Source of the DNA: DAIPKP01 sp964545875
GTDB taxonomy: Bacteria; Synergistota; Synergistia; Synergistales; Aminiphilaceae
NCBI GenBank assembly: GCA_964545875.1
Contig: CAZJHH010000002.1
Span: 1 to 64,000 of the forward strand
DNA: 64,000 nucleotides
Reading direction: 5' to 3'
The notes beneath the pieces were generated by a model. It was given only the letters and a program-made list of their open reading frames with translations, ran no database searches and was not told the DNA's origin. The translations under genes and the position numbers were made by a program. Positions 13,855 to 23,821 of this stretch are shown in pieces. How positions within the stretch are numbered: position 1 is the first letter of the stretch; each line of letters starts with the position of its first letter.

Positions 13855-15451
13855 AGCGTTTCCTCTCCGTTGAAGGCGTCAGATTCCCGTAAAAGTTTTC
13901 GAGATCTCTCTGCATTCTCTCCAAGTTTTCCTCGTCGAGGTACATCATGTGCCCTCCGGGATACTGATGGAACTCCAGAACCCTCTCGGCGATTTCCCGG
14001 GGAAGATCCATATGAGCCAGGCCGTAGCGGATGGATTCGGGAGGGCATACCAGGTCGTAGGTGCCCATGGCGGTAAACACTCGAAGATGCGGATCTCTCC
14101 GAAGGGCCGTGGCAAGATCTTCCAGGGTTTCAGGATATCCGAACTTTCCGTGGGGGAGCCCGGAGTTCCAGTTCCAGCTCTTGTGGGCCTCATGGCCGCT
14201 CAAAACGTAGGTGAGATCCGTAACGAACAGAAGCTCTTCCTGAAGATACCTTTTGAAGGCCGTGGCGAAGGGAGTGGTGATGCGGGCCATGAGAGGATCC
14301 TCGGAATAGCTGTAGTAGCCTCCCGGGCCGATAAGCCTGGTGTCATAGAGGCTGAGGAAGCTTCGGAGGTCGTTCCGAAGTTCCCCCGCAAAGACGTGCT
14401 GAGGAACCCGCAGATTCCAATCCAGCAGAATCTCTTCGGGAATGCCGATAAGGGCCGAAAGCTCTCGGGCTATGCGGATTTTCTCCTCCTTCTCCAGGAG
14501 GTTTCCCTTCCAGAGGGCTGGAAGATACGTCTCCCGGGACCAGGAAAGAGCCTTTTCCCAAAGCTCCTCAGGGGCTAAGGGAGAATCGATTTTTTCATGA
14601 TATCTGGCGCTGAGAGCCATGGTGGGAATCCGGTGCACCAGGTGCCGTTCGTTGGTGCTGTTCCCGAGAATGTCCCCGTAATCCAGGGCGGGAGCTATCA
14701 AGATAATTCCCGAAGGAGCTATGCCGAGATCCTGGAGGGCCGAGGCAAGCCCCGCCGCCCGAATGCCCCCGTAGCTTTCCCCCAGGAGAAACACCGGAGA
14801 TCCCCATCGTCGCTGCCGGGTGAGATACATGCGGATAACCTCTCCCATGGCCCGGATATCTTCCCCAATGCCCCAGAACTCCTTCGCTTCTCCGGATTCT
14901 TCCGGAGGAAGGCTGTAGCCGGTTCCCAGAGGATCGAGAAAGACGAGATCCGTCTGGGGAAGAAGAGTCCAGGGGTTTTCCCGGACTTCATAGGGAGGAG
15001 CCGGCATAGGTTTCTTTACGCCTCTTATGGGGCCCCGCACGGGGGCGAAGGCCCCCATGTGCAGCCATATGGCGGGAGATCCCGGGCCTCCGTTGAAAAC
15101 AAACGTCAGGGGCCGGAGAGAATCTTTTTTCTCCGTTTCCAAAGTATAGGCCACATAAAAGATGGATCCCATTTCTTTTTTCGTACGCTCTTCGTAAACG
15201 GGAATGTATCCTACCGTGGCATCGTAGGAAATCTCCAGATCTCCTTGAGAGAGCGCGTGGTGTGTGGTTACCGCTTCCCTGGGAATCCGGAGGGAGGAAA
15301 GATTTTCGGGGGGAGCCGCCATCTCTTCCGGAGCGGGAACTTTTTCAGAAGAGAGAGAAGCCTCTTGAGCTCTTCCGGAAGAAGCGGCAAGGCAGAAGAT
15401 CAGGCAGAGGAAAAAGAGAAAAAATCCTTGTATCCGGTCTTTGAAAGGCAT
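13853..15451 (-). CDS. Secreted serine carboxypeptidase (peptidase S10 type)
   Basis: A 532-residue exported enzyme with a signal peptide (hydrophobic residues 8-24). It shows the S10 layout: NGGPGSPAIWLHMGAF forms the oxyanion hole, GESYGG has the nucleophile Ser226, YDLVCPP supplies the Asp and PGGHMMYLD the His. The family removes C-terminal residues from peptides, often at acidic pH. A periplasmic or extracellular peptidase suits a peptide-fermenting lifestyle. AGGAGG lies seven bases before the start. Confidence 0.88.
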   Translation of the reverse strand: MPFKDRIQGFFLFFLCLIFCLAASSGRAQEASLSSEKVPAPEEMAAPPENLSSLRIPREAVTTHHALSQGDLEISYDATVGYIPVYEERTKKEMGSIFYVAYTLETEKKDSLRPLTFVFNGGPGSPAIWLHMGAFAPVRGPIRGVKKPMPAPPYEVRENPWTLLPQTDLVFLDPLGTGYSLPPEESGEAKEFWGIGEDIRAMGEVIRMYLTRQRRWGSPVFLLGESYGGIRAAGLASALQDLGIAPSGIILIAPALDYGDILGNSTNERHLVHRIPTMALSARYHEKIDSPLAPEELWEKALSWSRETYLPALWKGNLLEKEEKIRIARELSALIGIPEEILLDWNLRVPQHVFAGELRNDLRSFLSLYDTRLIGPGGYYSYSEDPLMARITTPFATAFKRYLQEELLFVTDLTYVLSGHEAHKSWNWNSGLPHGKFGYPETLEDLATALRRDPHLRVFTAMGTYDLVCPPESIRYGLAHMDLPREIAERVLEFHQYPGGHMMYLDEENLERMQRDLENFYGNLTPSTERKR

Positions 15452-15563
15452 AAGGAAACCTCCTGAATATGTTCATAGATGCGATACGTTCGGCATACGG
15501 AATATCTCCGAGGCAACCCTCCGCTCCAAGGCCGAAGAGATGCTCTTTCGGAAAAGGGCAGTT

Positions 15564-15600
15564 GTAAACAGAGGAAAAACCGAGGGCTTTTCCCGTTTAC
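15564..15600. other. Stem-loop between the DUF134 and carboxypeptidase genes
   Basis: GTAAAC / GTTTAC and GGAAAA / TTTTCC arms form a stem-loop in the 209-base gap. It lacks a clear T-tract on either strand, so it may be an RNA-processing or weak termination element. Confidence 0.4.
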
Positions 15601-15660
15601 GCATTATTCAAGGAATGCCCGGTTTTTCCCGCCAAGGTTCTAGAGGTTTTTCCTCAACGG

Positions 15661-16179
15661 TCAGGAGTCTTTTTGCGACGTATCATGCTCTTCTTTCCTG
15701 GAGGGAGAAGGACATCCCTTTTTTTCTTGGGAAAACCCTCGTTTGCGCTGCCCCCCGCAGCAGGAATCAGAAAAGTCCTTCAGGATTTCCCGGCTGTGGC
15801 AGGCGGGGCATTCCCGAGGCTTGGGGGGGGCTTCTCCGGTTCCCCAGGAATGACGGCAGCGTTTACAGTGGAATCCCCGAGTTTTCACCTCCACGCTTCC
15901 CCCTTCAATGTGAAGCCCCTTGCCGAGAATAATGCATTCGGCAATCTTTCTACGGGCGCCGCTGAGGATGTTCCCGAAGGTTTGCCTGGAGACGTGCATG
16001 TGTTCCGCCGCATGCTGATGATAGAGCCCTTCCAAATCTGCGAGGCGGAGGGCTTCAAGTTCGTCGAGTCTCAGGACCACCACGCTTTCCTCTCGGAGAT
16101 CCGAATTTTCCCCTTCCGGAAGAAAGGCCGTGGCCGAGGGGAGGTTGCTTATTACACGGTTTTTTTTGGGTCTTGGCAT
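15661..16179 (-). CDS. DUF134 / UPF0251 DNA-binding protein with Cys-rich tail
   Basis: A 172-residue protein opening with the DUF134 signature MPRPKKNRVISNLP. The conserved core follows: LDELEALRLADLEGLYHQHAAEHMHVSRQTFGNILSGARRKIAE, a sigma-region-4-like HTH. The C-terminal part has a zinc-ribbon pattern (CKRCRHSW...CPACHS) and a CCGG motif. The MPRPKK start at 16179 is chosen over an upstream extension because it matches the family, though the ribosome binding site is weak. It is divergent from the efflux operon, which it may regulate; that is inference from position. Confidence 0.85.
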   Translation of the reverse strand: MPRPKKNRVISNLPSATAFLPEGENSDLREESVVVLRLDELEALRLADLEGLYHQHAAEHMHVSRQTFGNILSGARRKIAECIILGKGLHIEGGSVEVKTRGFHCKRCRHSWGTGEAPPKPRECPACHSREILKDFSDSCCGGQRKRGFSQEKKGCPSPSRKEEHDTSQKDS

Positions 16180-16244
16180 AGGATTTCCGCAGTCCCTTCG
16201 TCGTTCAGAATATCTCCAACACATGGCATGGTGCTTTTGTATCT

Positions 16245-16274
16245 TTGCCAAGGAATACCCGGTAAGGATACAAT
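16245..16274 (+). promoter_or_regulatory. Promoter of the RND efflux operon
   Basis: TTGCCA (16245-16250) and TACAAT (16269-16274) are 18 bases apart, about 42 bases before the first efflux gene and inside the divergent gap with the DUF134 gene. Confidence 0.6.
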
Positions 16275-16315
16275 GGTCCCATGAATTCTACCATGTCCTT
16301 TTTCCGGAAAGAAAG

Positions 16316-19300
16316 ATGAGATTTCTCGCATATTGGGTATATCACCCCATCGGGACTTCCATGGGGGCCCTTCTGGTGTTTCTTCTGGGCCTGACGGCCC
16401 TGGGGAAAACCCCCGTGGATTTGCTGCCTTCTCTCGAAACCCCGCGCATTACCATCTATACATCCTACCCTTATGCCACTCCGCAGGAGGTGGAACAAGG
16501 CATTACGGAGCCTCTTGAGAAAGCTCTCGGGGGAGTTTCGGGACTTCGGCGGATTCGATCCTCCTCCTCCGAAGGAGGCAGCTATCTGGTGGGGGAGTTT
16601 TTCTGGGGTACCGACATCGAAGATGCCCTGGAAGAAGTGCGGGACAGAATTCGTCAGCAGGAGGCCTTTCTGCCGGAGGATGCGGAACTTCCCCTGGTGC
16701 GCAGATATGACAGCCAGGCCATGCCTCTCGTGATGCTGAGCTACGCGACTTCCATGGATCCCTTTCATGCCCGGGAGTATCTGGATGCCCATGTGATCTA
16801 TCAGTTGGAGCGCATTCCCGGGGTTTCCTCGGTATTCCTCTGGGGAGAGGGGGGGCGGGAGGTACGGATAGATCTCGATGTGCACCGCATGAAGGCCCTT
16901 TCTATTCCCCTCTCCAAGGTTTTGGGGGCTTTGGAGGCCGAAAATTGTACATCTTCCGGAGGGCGCCTTACCCAGGAAGGAAATACTTTGGGGTTAAGGA
17001 TTCCCGGAAAATACGCTTCTCTGGAGGAAATTCTCGACACGGTGGTCTCTTTTCGCCGAGGACGCCCCATAACGCTGCGCTCCTTTGCCCAGGTGGTTTT
17101 TGCTCCTTCCGAACGCCCCTATTTCTATCGGGTGAACCGGCAGAACTCGGTACAGCTTACTCTCTACAAGGGCACGGGGGAAAACAGCGTGGCCGTGGCG
17201 AAGAGGATTCGCAAGGTCTTGGAAAAAATCAACCGAGAACTGCCCGGAGGCGAACTGGTAATTCTCTTCGATGCCTCTCTCTATATTCGGCAATCTCTTT
17301 CCAGCGTGGTATATGCGGGAGTTCTCGGAGGTCTTCTTGCCCTGGGAGTTCTCTATCTTTTCCTTAGGAGCTTCGGGGCTACCCTGGTAGTGGGAACGGC
17401 GGTGCCTTTTTCCGTGGCGGCCTGTTTCGCCCTTATGGGAATCGGGGAATTCTCCCTCAACATCATGAGCCTGGGAGGACTTGCCCTCGGATTGGGCATG
17501 CTTGTGGATAATGCGGTGGTGGTGCTGGAAAACATCTTCCGAAAAAGAAGGATCTACGAGGATCCCGCTCGAGGAGCCCTGGAGGGAACCCGGGAAGTGT
17601 TTTTCCCCATCCTCGGAGGAACCCTTACTACGGGAGTGGTCTTTCTCCCTCTTTTCTTTTTTCGGGGCATGTCGGGCATTCTCTTTCGAGAGCTTGGCTC
17701 GGTGGTGATCATGAGCCTTTTGGCTTCGCTTCTCGTGGCTCTTACCCTGGTACCCATGCTCTCCCGATTTTTTCTCCCTTCCTTCGAGAACACGATCCTT
17801 TCCTTCCAGGGAATGGAAGGAATTTCTCGAACGTACGAAAACCTCCTTCATCTTGTTTTCGAGCACCCCCGAAAGGCGGGGCTCCTCCTTTTGGTAGCCG
17901 CCGGGGGAGCGCTTTTGCTTCTTCCCCTCATGGGAAGCGAACTTCTTCCTCCCACGGACGAATCGGAACTGCGGATATATCTTTCCATGGAGCAAGGTAC
18001 ACCCCTTGAAGTTCGGGAGGCCATGATGAAACAGGTAGAAGCCGTACTGGAGGAGGCGGTTCCGGAGATTCGGATTATGCAGTGTGCTGCAGACCGTGCG
18101 GCGGATGGAGGGGTTTTCCGTCTCGGTCTTGCTCCTCGAAAGGAGCGGAATCGAGGAGTTCAGGAGATCGCCGAGGAAGTGCACGAGATCCTCCGAAGCC
18201 TTCCGGGTACCCGGTTCCGAGTGCGAGTGCCAAGCAGTATTTTGGGAAATCTCCTCGGAGGATCGGGAGAACAGGCGGTTTCCGTGGAGATTCGTGGTTT
18301 TGATCCCCTGGTGGCGGGATTTCTGGGAAAGGAAGTGGTGCGCCGAGCGGAGACAATCCGGGGAGTTACGGATGCCACTTTGCCCGAGCCTCGGGGAGTT
18401 CCGGAATATCGCCTTCGGGTGGATCGGGAAAAAGCTTCCGCTCTGGGAATCGAAATCCGAGAGATTGCCCGAACCGTACGTTTTCTTCTCGCCGGAGGGG
18501 AGGCGGGCGAATTTTTCCGGGGAGGCCTCTCTTATCCCCTGCAGCTTCAGGGAGAAAACCTTCGGGAAAAGGGAATTCGGGATCTCCTTGAAATGCCTTT
18601 GGTCACTTCCAGGGAAAAAGTTCTGGAATTGGGAAATCTTGGAGAATCCATTCTTGCCCGGGCTCCTTTGAGCATCTCCCGAAAAGACCGCCAGAGAGTT
18701 CGGGAGGTTAGCGTGGCGGCTCCATCCCGGCCTCCGGGAGATCTCGTAAAGGATCTCCGGCGGGCTTTAAGGGATCTTCCCCTGCCCGAAGGATACTCTC
18801 TCGCCTTTGGAGGATCTTACGAGGAACAGACCCGTTCCTTTCAGGAACTTTACCGAAGCATCGGTCTGGCACTTCTGCTGGTGTATATGATCCTGGCATG
18901 TCAGTTCGAATCTTTGGTGGAGCCTCTCCTGGTAATTACATCGGTTCCCTTGGGAATGCTGGGGGTGATTTGCGTGCTCTTTCTTACGGATACCACCTGG
19001 AATCTCCAGTCCCTTATGGGATGTCTCATTCTTACGGGAATCGGAGTCAATAATGCCTTGCTCCTGGTGTTTCAGGCGGGGGATTACGAAAAGAGACTGG
19101 GCTTCTCCCCCGAAGAGGCTGCGAAAAAAGCTGCCCGGGAGAGGCTTCGACCCATTCTCATGACTTCCTGCTCCACTGGAATTGCCCTGGTCCCTCTCGC
19201 CTTCGGATGGGGAGGAGAGATGCAGGCTCCTCTGGCCCGGGCTGTCATAGGAGGACTTCTGAGCTCCACGGGTATTACTCTTTTAGGGATTCCTCCCCTG

Positions 19301-19342
19301 TACTCCCTGGTACGCCTCCGGAGAAGAGGGAGAGGAGATTGA
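16316..19342 (+). CDS. RND-family efflux pump subunit 1
   Basis: A 1008-residue inner-membrane RND transporter of the AcrB/HAE1 type, full length for the family. There is one N-terminal helix, a first periplasmic porter domain with repeated DLLPSLETPRITI-type and EVRDRIRQQ motifs, a six-helix bundle, and a second half of the same plan. In TM4 the proton-relay pair reads Asp398-Asn399 (LVDNAVVVLEN) where AcrB has Asp-Asp, and TM10 has VNNALLLV where AcrB has its Lys. Both variants occur in other RND lineages. It heads an operon with its own adaptor, second pump and channel. The start is tentative because the ribosome binding site is weak. Confidence 0.92.
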   Translation: MRFLAYWVYHPIGTSMGALLVFLLGLTALGKTPVDLLPSLETPRITIYTSYPYATPQEVEQGITEPLEKALGGVSGLRRIRSSSSEGGSYLVGEFFWGTDIEDALEEVRDRIRQQEAFLPEDAELPLVRRYDSQAMPLVMLSYATSMDPFHAREYLDAHVIYQLERIPGVSSVFLWGEGGREVRIDLDVHRMKALSIPLSKVLGALEAENCTSSGGRLTQEGNTLGLRIPGKYASLEEILDTVVSFRRGRPITLRSFAQVVFAPSERPYFYRVNRQNSVQLTLYKGTGENSVAVAKRIRKVLEKINRELPGGELVILFDASLYIRQSLSSVVYAGVLGGLLALGVLYLFLRSFGATLVVGTAVPFSVAACFALMGIGEFSLNIMSLGGLALGLGMLVDNAVVVLENIFRKRRIYEDPARGALEGTREVFFPILGGTLTTGVVFLPLFFFRGMSGILFRELGSVVIMSLLASLLVALTLVPMLSRFFLPSFENTILSFQGMEGISRTYENLLHLVFEHPRKAGLLLLVAAGGALLLLPLMGSELLPPTDESELRIYLSMEQGTPLEVREAMMKQVEAVLEEAVPEIRIMQCAADRAADGGVFRLGLAPRKERNRGVQEIAEEVHEILRSLPGTRFRVRVPSSILGNLLGGSGEQAVSVEIRGFDPLVAGFLGKEVVRRAETIRGVTDATLPEPRGVPEYRLRVDREKASALGIEIREIARTVRFLLAGGEAGEFFRGGLSYPLQLQGENLREKGIRDLLEMPLVTSREKVLELGNLGESILARAPLSISRKDRQRVREVSVAAPSRPPGDLVKDLRRALRDLPLPEGYSLAFGGSYEEQTRSFQELYRSIGLALLLVYMILACQFESLVEPLLVITSVPLGMLGVICVLFLTDTTWNLQSLMGCLILTGIGVNNALLLVFQAGDYEKRLGFSPEEAAKKAARERLRPILMTSCSTGIALVPLAFGWGGEMQAPLARAVIGGLLSSTGITLLGIPPLYSLVRLRRRGRGD

Positions 19343-19474
19343 CATTCCCGGGGCTTCCTGCTTTACATTTCTTTACGGAAACGGTATTTTTCTTTGCGAG
19401 AAACGGGTTATTCTATAGGAGTGTTTGCAAAAAGCGGCCGAAGAGCGTGGACGCTCCGGAATGATTTGTACGCT

Positions 19475-19490
19475 CTTTGATTATTCAAAG
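19475..19490. repeat. Inverted repeat upstream of the adaptor gene
   Basis: CTTTGA-TTAT-TCAAAG lies 30 bases before the adaptor start, next to TATAAC. It may be an operator for an internal promoter in this 178-base gap. Confidence 0.4.
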
Positions 19491-19520
19491 TTCATTATAA
19501 CACAAAGAAGGTGGCCCAGG

Positions 19521-20747
19521 ATGGGGAAAAAAGTGGCAATTCTCGTGGCAGTTCTCCTTTTCGGACTTTTTGGATGGCGAATCTACCAGCGACTTCCACA
19601 GAATGACGAAGGGATGAATTTGCAGAGGCCCCCGGTTCGGGCTGTGGCAGTGGCAGTGGCTCCTCTAGAGAGGAGAGATCTCCAGAGACGCCGGATTTTT
19701 ACGGGAACCCTCAAACCTTCGCTTTTCTTCGATGTGGCTCCTCGGGTAGGGGGAAGAGTTATCGAAATGCCCGCTTACATGGGAGATGCGGTTCATCCGG
19801 GGGATCTCCTGGTGCGCCTGGATGATGAGGATTATCGCCTGGAGTACGATCAGATCAAGGCGGAGGTCGATGTGGCTCGGGCTCGGCGGGATGCCCAGAA
19901 AACTGCGGTGTCTGCCAGGAACCGGGAGTTTGAGCGAGCCAAGACTCTTGCGAAAAAGAACATGATCTCCGACGCTCAGTACGACGAGGCGGAAACCTCC
20001 TATAAAACTGCCCTGGAGGATGAAAAAGTTGCCCAGGCCCAGCTCCGGCAGGGAGAATCCCGGCTCCGGATGGCAGACGTCCGTCTTAAGGATTGCGTTC
20101 TTCGGGTTCCCCAGGGAGAAAAGATGGAGAACCGCACTCTTCACGTGGGATCCTCCTATGTGGAGCTTGGAGCTTTGGTGAAGGCCAACGAGTCTCTTCT
20201 TTCTCTCATGGATATTCGGACCCTCAAAGGTCAGTTCTACGTTACCGAACGGGATTATGCCCTCATGCATCCGAACATGTCCGCCTCGATCCGGGTGGAT
20301 GCCTATCCCGGGCGAAATTTTCCCGCCCAGGTGGAACGAGTCTCCTTTCTTGTAGAGGAGGAGAGCCGCCAGGCTTTGGTGGAACTTTCCATACCCAACG
20401 AAGAGCTTCTTCTCCGGCCTGGCATGTTCATGAGGGTCGAAGTGGTACTGGAGGAAAAGCCTCAGGTTCTTGCAGCACCTTTGGAGGCTCTTTGTGAAAG
20501 GGAGGGAGATCGGGGAGTTTTTCTCGTGAATTCCGAAGAAACCAAGGCTCTTTTTCAGAAGGTCGTTCCGGGAATTCAGGAAGGAGCCCTGGTGGAAATT
20601 CTCGAACCCGAAAATCTCGAGGGGACTGTGGTGGTGTTGGGACATCACCTTCTCGGGGTTCGGGGAGGGGACGTGATCATCTCCGAGAGGGATGTCCTTT
20701 CCGATGAAGATTCTTCCAAGAAAGAAAAAAGCGGCGAAGACTCATGA
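19521..20747 (+). CDS. RND periplasmic adaptor (membrane fusion protein)
   Basis: A 408-residue HlyD/AcrA-type adaptor with an N-terminal membrane anchor (residues 4-21). A split lipoyl/barrel region (RVGGRVIEMPAYMGDAVHPGDLLVRLDDEDY) is followed by a long coiled-coil hairpin (DVARARRDAQKTAVSARNREFERAKTLAKK). The beta-barrel and membrane-proximal domains follow. It links the inner-membrane pump to the outer-membrane channel. The start at 19521 is chosen because AAGGTGG is correctly spaced. Its last bases overlap the second pump gene (ATGA). Confidence 0.9.
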   Translation: MGKKVAILVAVLLFGLFGWRIYQRLPQNDEGMNLQRPPVRAVAVAVAPLERRDLQRRRIFTGTLKPSLFFDVAPRVGGRVIEMPAYMGDAVHPGDLLVRLDDEDYRLEYDQIKAEVDVARARRDAQKTAVSARNREFERAKTLAKKNMISDAQYDEAETSYKTALEDEKVAQAQLRQGESRLRMADVRLKDCVLRVPQGEKMENRTLHVGSSYVELGALVKANESLLSLMDIRTLKGQFYVTERDYALMHPNMSASIRVDAYPGRNFPAQVERVSFLVEEESRQALVELSIPNEELLLRPGMFMRVEVVLEEKPQVLAAPLEALCEREGDRGVFLVNSEETKALFQKVVPGIQEGALVEILEPENLEGTVVVLGHHLLGVRGGDVIISERDVLSDEDSSKKEKSGEDS

Positions 20748-23700
20748 ACATCATTTCCTTTTGCGTGCATCGCCCCATCTTCACCACCATGGGGGCTTTG
20801 CTCATTCTCGTGCTGGGAGGAGTGGGGTTCCGGGGAACCGCGGTGGATCTTCTCCCGGAAATTGAATCTCCTCGGCTCAACGTAAGCACTGCCTATGAAG
20901 ATGCGGCTCCCGAGGACGTGGAAGAGAGCGTTACTCGCCCTCTTGAACAAGCGTTGAGTGCCATCAGCGGTGTGGAGGAGGTGCGGTCCACCTCTACCGA
21001 GGGAGAAAGTTCCATTTCCGTCACCTTTACCTGGGGCACGGATATCGAAGCCGCCGCCAGTGATGTGCGTGATCGGATCGATCGTATTTTTCCCAGACTT
21101 CCGGATGACGTGGATCGGCCGGTGATCCGGAAATTCGATAGTGCCGCCATGCCCGTGATGATGCTCGCCTTTTCTTCGGAAATGCCCCTTCTTCATGCCC
21201 GGGAATATGTGGAAGATACTCTGGCCTATCGTTTCGAACGTCTTCCAGGAGTTGCTTCAGTGACCGTGGCGGGGGGGCTTGCCCGGGAAATTCACGTGGA
21301 CATCTCTCTGGAACGTATCCGGGCGCTCGGGCTTTCTCTGGATAGCCTTACGAGCATTCTTCGAGAGCACAACATCAATCTCCCCGGAGGAAGCCTCCGG
21401 GAAGGACACATCAACGTGCGGCTTCGAATCCCCGGAAGTTTTTCTGGCATCGAAGAGATCCGTAATGTGGTGCTTTTCTACCGGGAGGATGCGCCGGTGC
21501 GGCTCGGTTCGGTGGCGAAGATTTCGGAAACCACGGAGAAGCGGGAACAGATCAACCGGGTAAATGCCCGGGAGTCCGTGCAGCTGATGATATATAAACA
21601 GTCCGGAGGAAACACCCTGGCGGTGGCCAAGGCGGTGCGCCAGGAGGTGGAGAGAATCAATCTGGATATTCCCCAGGGGCGGTTCATCGTTCTCTTCGAT
21701 ACCTCGGATTATATCCGGGACTCTCTGAGCAATCTCACCGTGGCCGCTTTAGGCGGAGGAATGCTTGCCCTGGTGGTGCTTCTCTTTTTTCTTAACAGCC
21801 TCCCCGCCACCCTTGTGGTGGCCACCGCTATCCCCGTATCCATCACCGCCTGTTTCGGCCTTATGTTCTTCGCGGGATTTTCCCTCAACATCATGAGCCT
21901 CGGCGGGCTTGCTCTAGGCATAGGTATGCTCCTGGACAACGCCATCGTGGTGTTGGAGAACATCTCTCATCGGTTGGAACGAAAGGTGCCTCCCTTTCAG
22001 GCCGCTTTGGAAGGTGCTCAGGAAGTGGCCGCAGCGGTTCTCGCGGGAACCCTTACCACGGTAGTAGTCTTTCTGCCGCTTCTCTTTGTGGGAGGCATGT
22101 CGGGAATGCTCTTCCGGGAGTTCGCCCTGGTGGTGGCCTTCAGTCTCTTCTGCTCTCTTGGAGTGGCCCTTACGGTGATCCCCATGCTATCCTCCCGGTG
22201 CGTACATCCCGAAGAGGTTCATGGACGTTTCACCCCTTTCCGCCTCCTCGGGCGGATAAGTTCCCTGATCCTCGGAGGAGTGGCCCGATTCTATGAAGAA
22301 CTCCTTCAGGCAGCTCTAGCGCATAGAAAGATCACCCTGGGCATTACAACGCTCCTCTTTGGAGGCGTTCTCCTCCTGGGGCCCCTGCTCGGAACGGAAC
22401 TCATGCCTGCCACGGACGAGTCGGAAGTACGGGTGTACTTTTCCATGGCTCCGGGAACCCATGTGGATGTCATGGAGCGTACGGTGCTCCGCATGGAAGA
22501 AATCTTCCAGAGAACTGTGCCGGAACTCCAGGTTCTCCAGGTTCGCACCGGAGGGTGGAATGCCTCCCACGAGGGAACCTTTCGATTGAGGCTCGTTCCT
22601 CAGGGAGAACGCTCCCGCAGCAGTCAGGAGGTAGCGGCGGCTTTGGGGCGGGAGCTTCGGAATCTTCCGGGAGTTGTTGCCCGTCCCAGGGTGGGGAGCA
22701 GTATCATGGGACGTATACTTGGAGGAAGCGGAGAAAATACGGTGGATATCGACATCCGGGGATACGATATGGATACTGCCTATGCCCTGGCCAAGGAAAT
22801 TCGCCACCGTGGGGAGGCTCTGCCGGGGGTTACGGATGTGGAACTCTCCCGAGAGGAGAGCCTTTCGGAATACTCCGTGGTGGTGGATAGACAGAAGGCG
22901 GGATCCCTCGGGTTTTCCGTGCAGGATGTGGCGGAGGCGCTTCGCGTTCTCATAGCCGGAAAAACTGCGGGAACCTACAGCGTGAAAGGAAAGGAGTACG
23001 ATATCCGCATACAGGGAGAATCCGCAGAAAACTACTCCCTGGAAGAAATCCTGGATCTTCCTCTCAGAAATTCTCAGGGAGTGTCCGTAAATCTCGGAAA
23101 CATAGCCTTTCTCAGAAGCTCTTTGGGGCCTATCTCCATTGAACGCAAGGATCGGGAGCGGGTGCTCACGGTAAGCGTGGGAGCTCCGGAGAAACCTCAG
23201 GGGGTGCTCGTGTCGGAACTCCGCCAGGTTTTGGCGGAAATTCCTCTGCCCGAGGGCTTTTCCCTTCAGTTTTCCGGGGGATACGAAAAACAGGAGGAAT
23301 CTTTCCGGGAGCTTCTTTTCAGTTTCATTCTCGCCCTGCTCCTGGTTTATATGGTCATGGCATGTCAGTTTGAATCTCTCAAGGATCCTCTGGTGGTAAT
23401 GTTTTCCGTTCCTCTGGGTGCCATCGGAGTGATTCCCACGCTCTTCCTCACGGGAACTACCCTTAACATGCAATCCTTTATAGGGTGTATCATGCTGGCG
23501 GGTATCGTGGTGAACAATGCCATACTTCTGGTGGATCAGGCGAATCGACTTCAGAGAAGTCAAGGCATGTCTCCCCTGGAGGCTGCCCGGGAATCCGGTA
23601 TTCGCAGATTGCGGCCGATTCTCATGACCGCTCTCACCACCTGTCTCGGCCTCCTTCCCCTTGCCCTTGCCCTGGGAGACGGAGGAGAAGCCCAGGCTCC

Positions 23701-23821
23701 CATGGCAAGGGCGGTTATCGGGGGATTGGCAAGTTCCACCCTCATTACCCTCATCTTTATCCCCGCGCTCTACTCGTTGGTGGAGGAGTGGCATGGAAGG
23801 AGGAAAGCCCGTTGTTCCTGA
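20744..23821 (+). CDS. RND-family efflux pump subunit 2
   Basis: A second full-length RND transporter (1025 residues), closely similar in plan to the one at 16316. The shared start pattern is HRPIFTTMGALLILVLGGVGFRGTAVDLLPEIESPRL. TM4 again carries Asp398-Asn (LLDNAIVVLEN) and TM10 VVNNAILLVD. The start overlaps the adaptor stop by four bases, so translation is probably coupled. Two different pump genes sharing one adaptor recall the MdtB/MdtC mixed-trimer systems, but independent homotrimers cannot be excluded. Confidence 0.92.
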   Translation: MNIISFCVHRPIFTTMGALLILVLGGVGFRGTAVDLLPEIESPRLNVSTAYEDAAPEDVEESVTRPLEQALSAISGVEEVRSTSTEGESSISVTFTWGTDIEAAASDVRDRIDRIFPRLPDDVDRPVIRKFDSAAMPVMMLAFSSEMPLLHAREYVEDTLAYRFERLPGVASVTVAGGLAREIHVDISLERIRALGLSLDSLTSILREHNINLPGGSLREGHINVRLRIPGSFSGIEEIRNVVLFYREDAPVRLGSVAKISETTEKREQINRVNARESVQLMIYKQSGGNTLAVAKAVRQEVERINLDIPQGRFIVLFDTSDYIRDSLSNLTVAALGGGMLALVVLLFFLNSLPATLVVATAIPVSITACFGLMFFAGFSLNIMSLGGLALGIGMLLDNAIVVLENISHRLERKVPPFQAALEGAQEVAAAVLAGTLTTVVVFLPLLFVGGMSGMLFREFALVVAFSLFCSLGVALTVIPMLSSRCVHPEEVHGRFTPFRLLGRISSLILGGVARFYEELLQAALAHRKITLGITTLLFGGVLLLGPLLGTELMPATDESEVRVYFSMAPGTHVDVMERTVLRMEEIFQRTVPELQVLQVRTGGWNASHEGTFRLRLVPQGERSRSSQEVAAALGRELRNLPGVVARPRVGSSIMGRILGGSGENTVDIDIRGYDMDTAYALAKEIRHRGEALPGVTDVELSREESLSEYSVVVDRQKAGSLGFSVQDVAEALRVLIAGKTAGTYSVKGKEYDIRIQGESAENYSLEEILDLPLRNSQGVSVNLGNIAFLRSSLGPISIERKDRERVLTVSVGAPEKPQGVLVSELRQVLAEIPLPEGFSLQFSGGYEKQEESFRELLFSFILALLLVYMVMACQFESLKDPLVVMFSVPLGAIGVIPTLFLTGTTLNMQSFIGCIMLAGIVVNNAILLVDQANRLQRSQGMSPLEAARESGIRRLRPILMTALTTCLGLLPLALALGDGGEAQAPMARAVIGGLASSTLITLIFIPALYSLVEEWHGRRKARCS

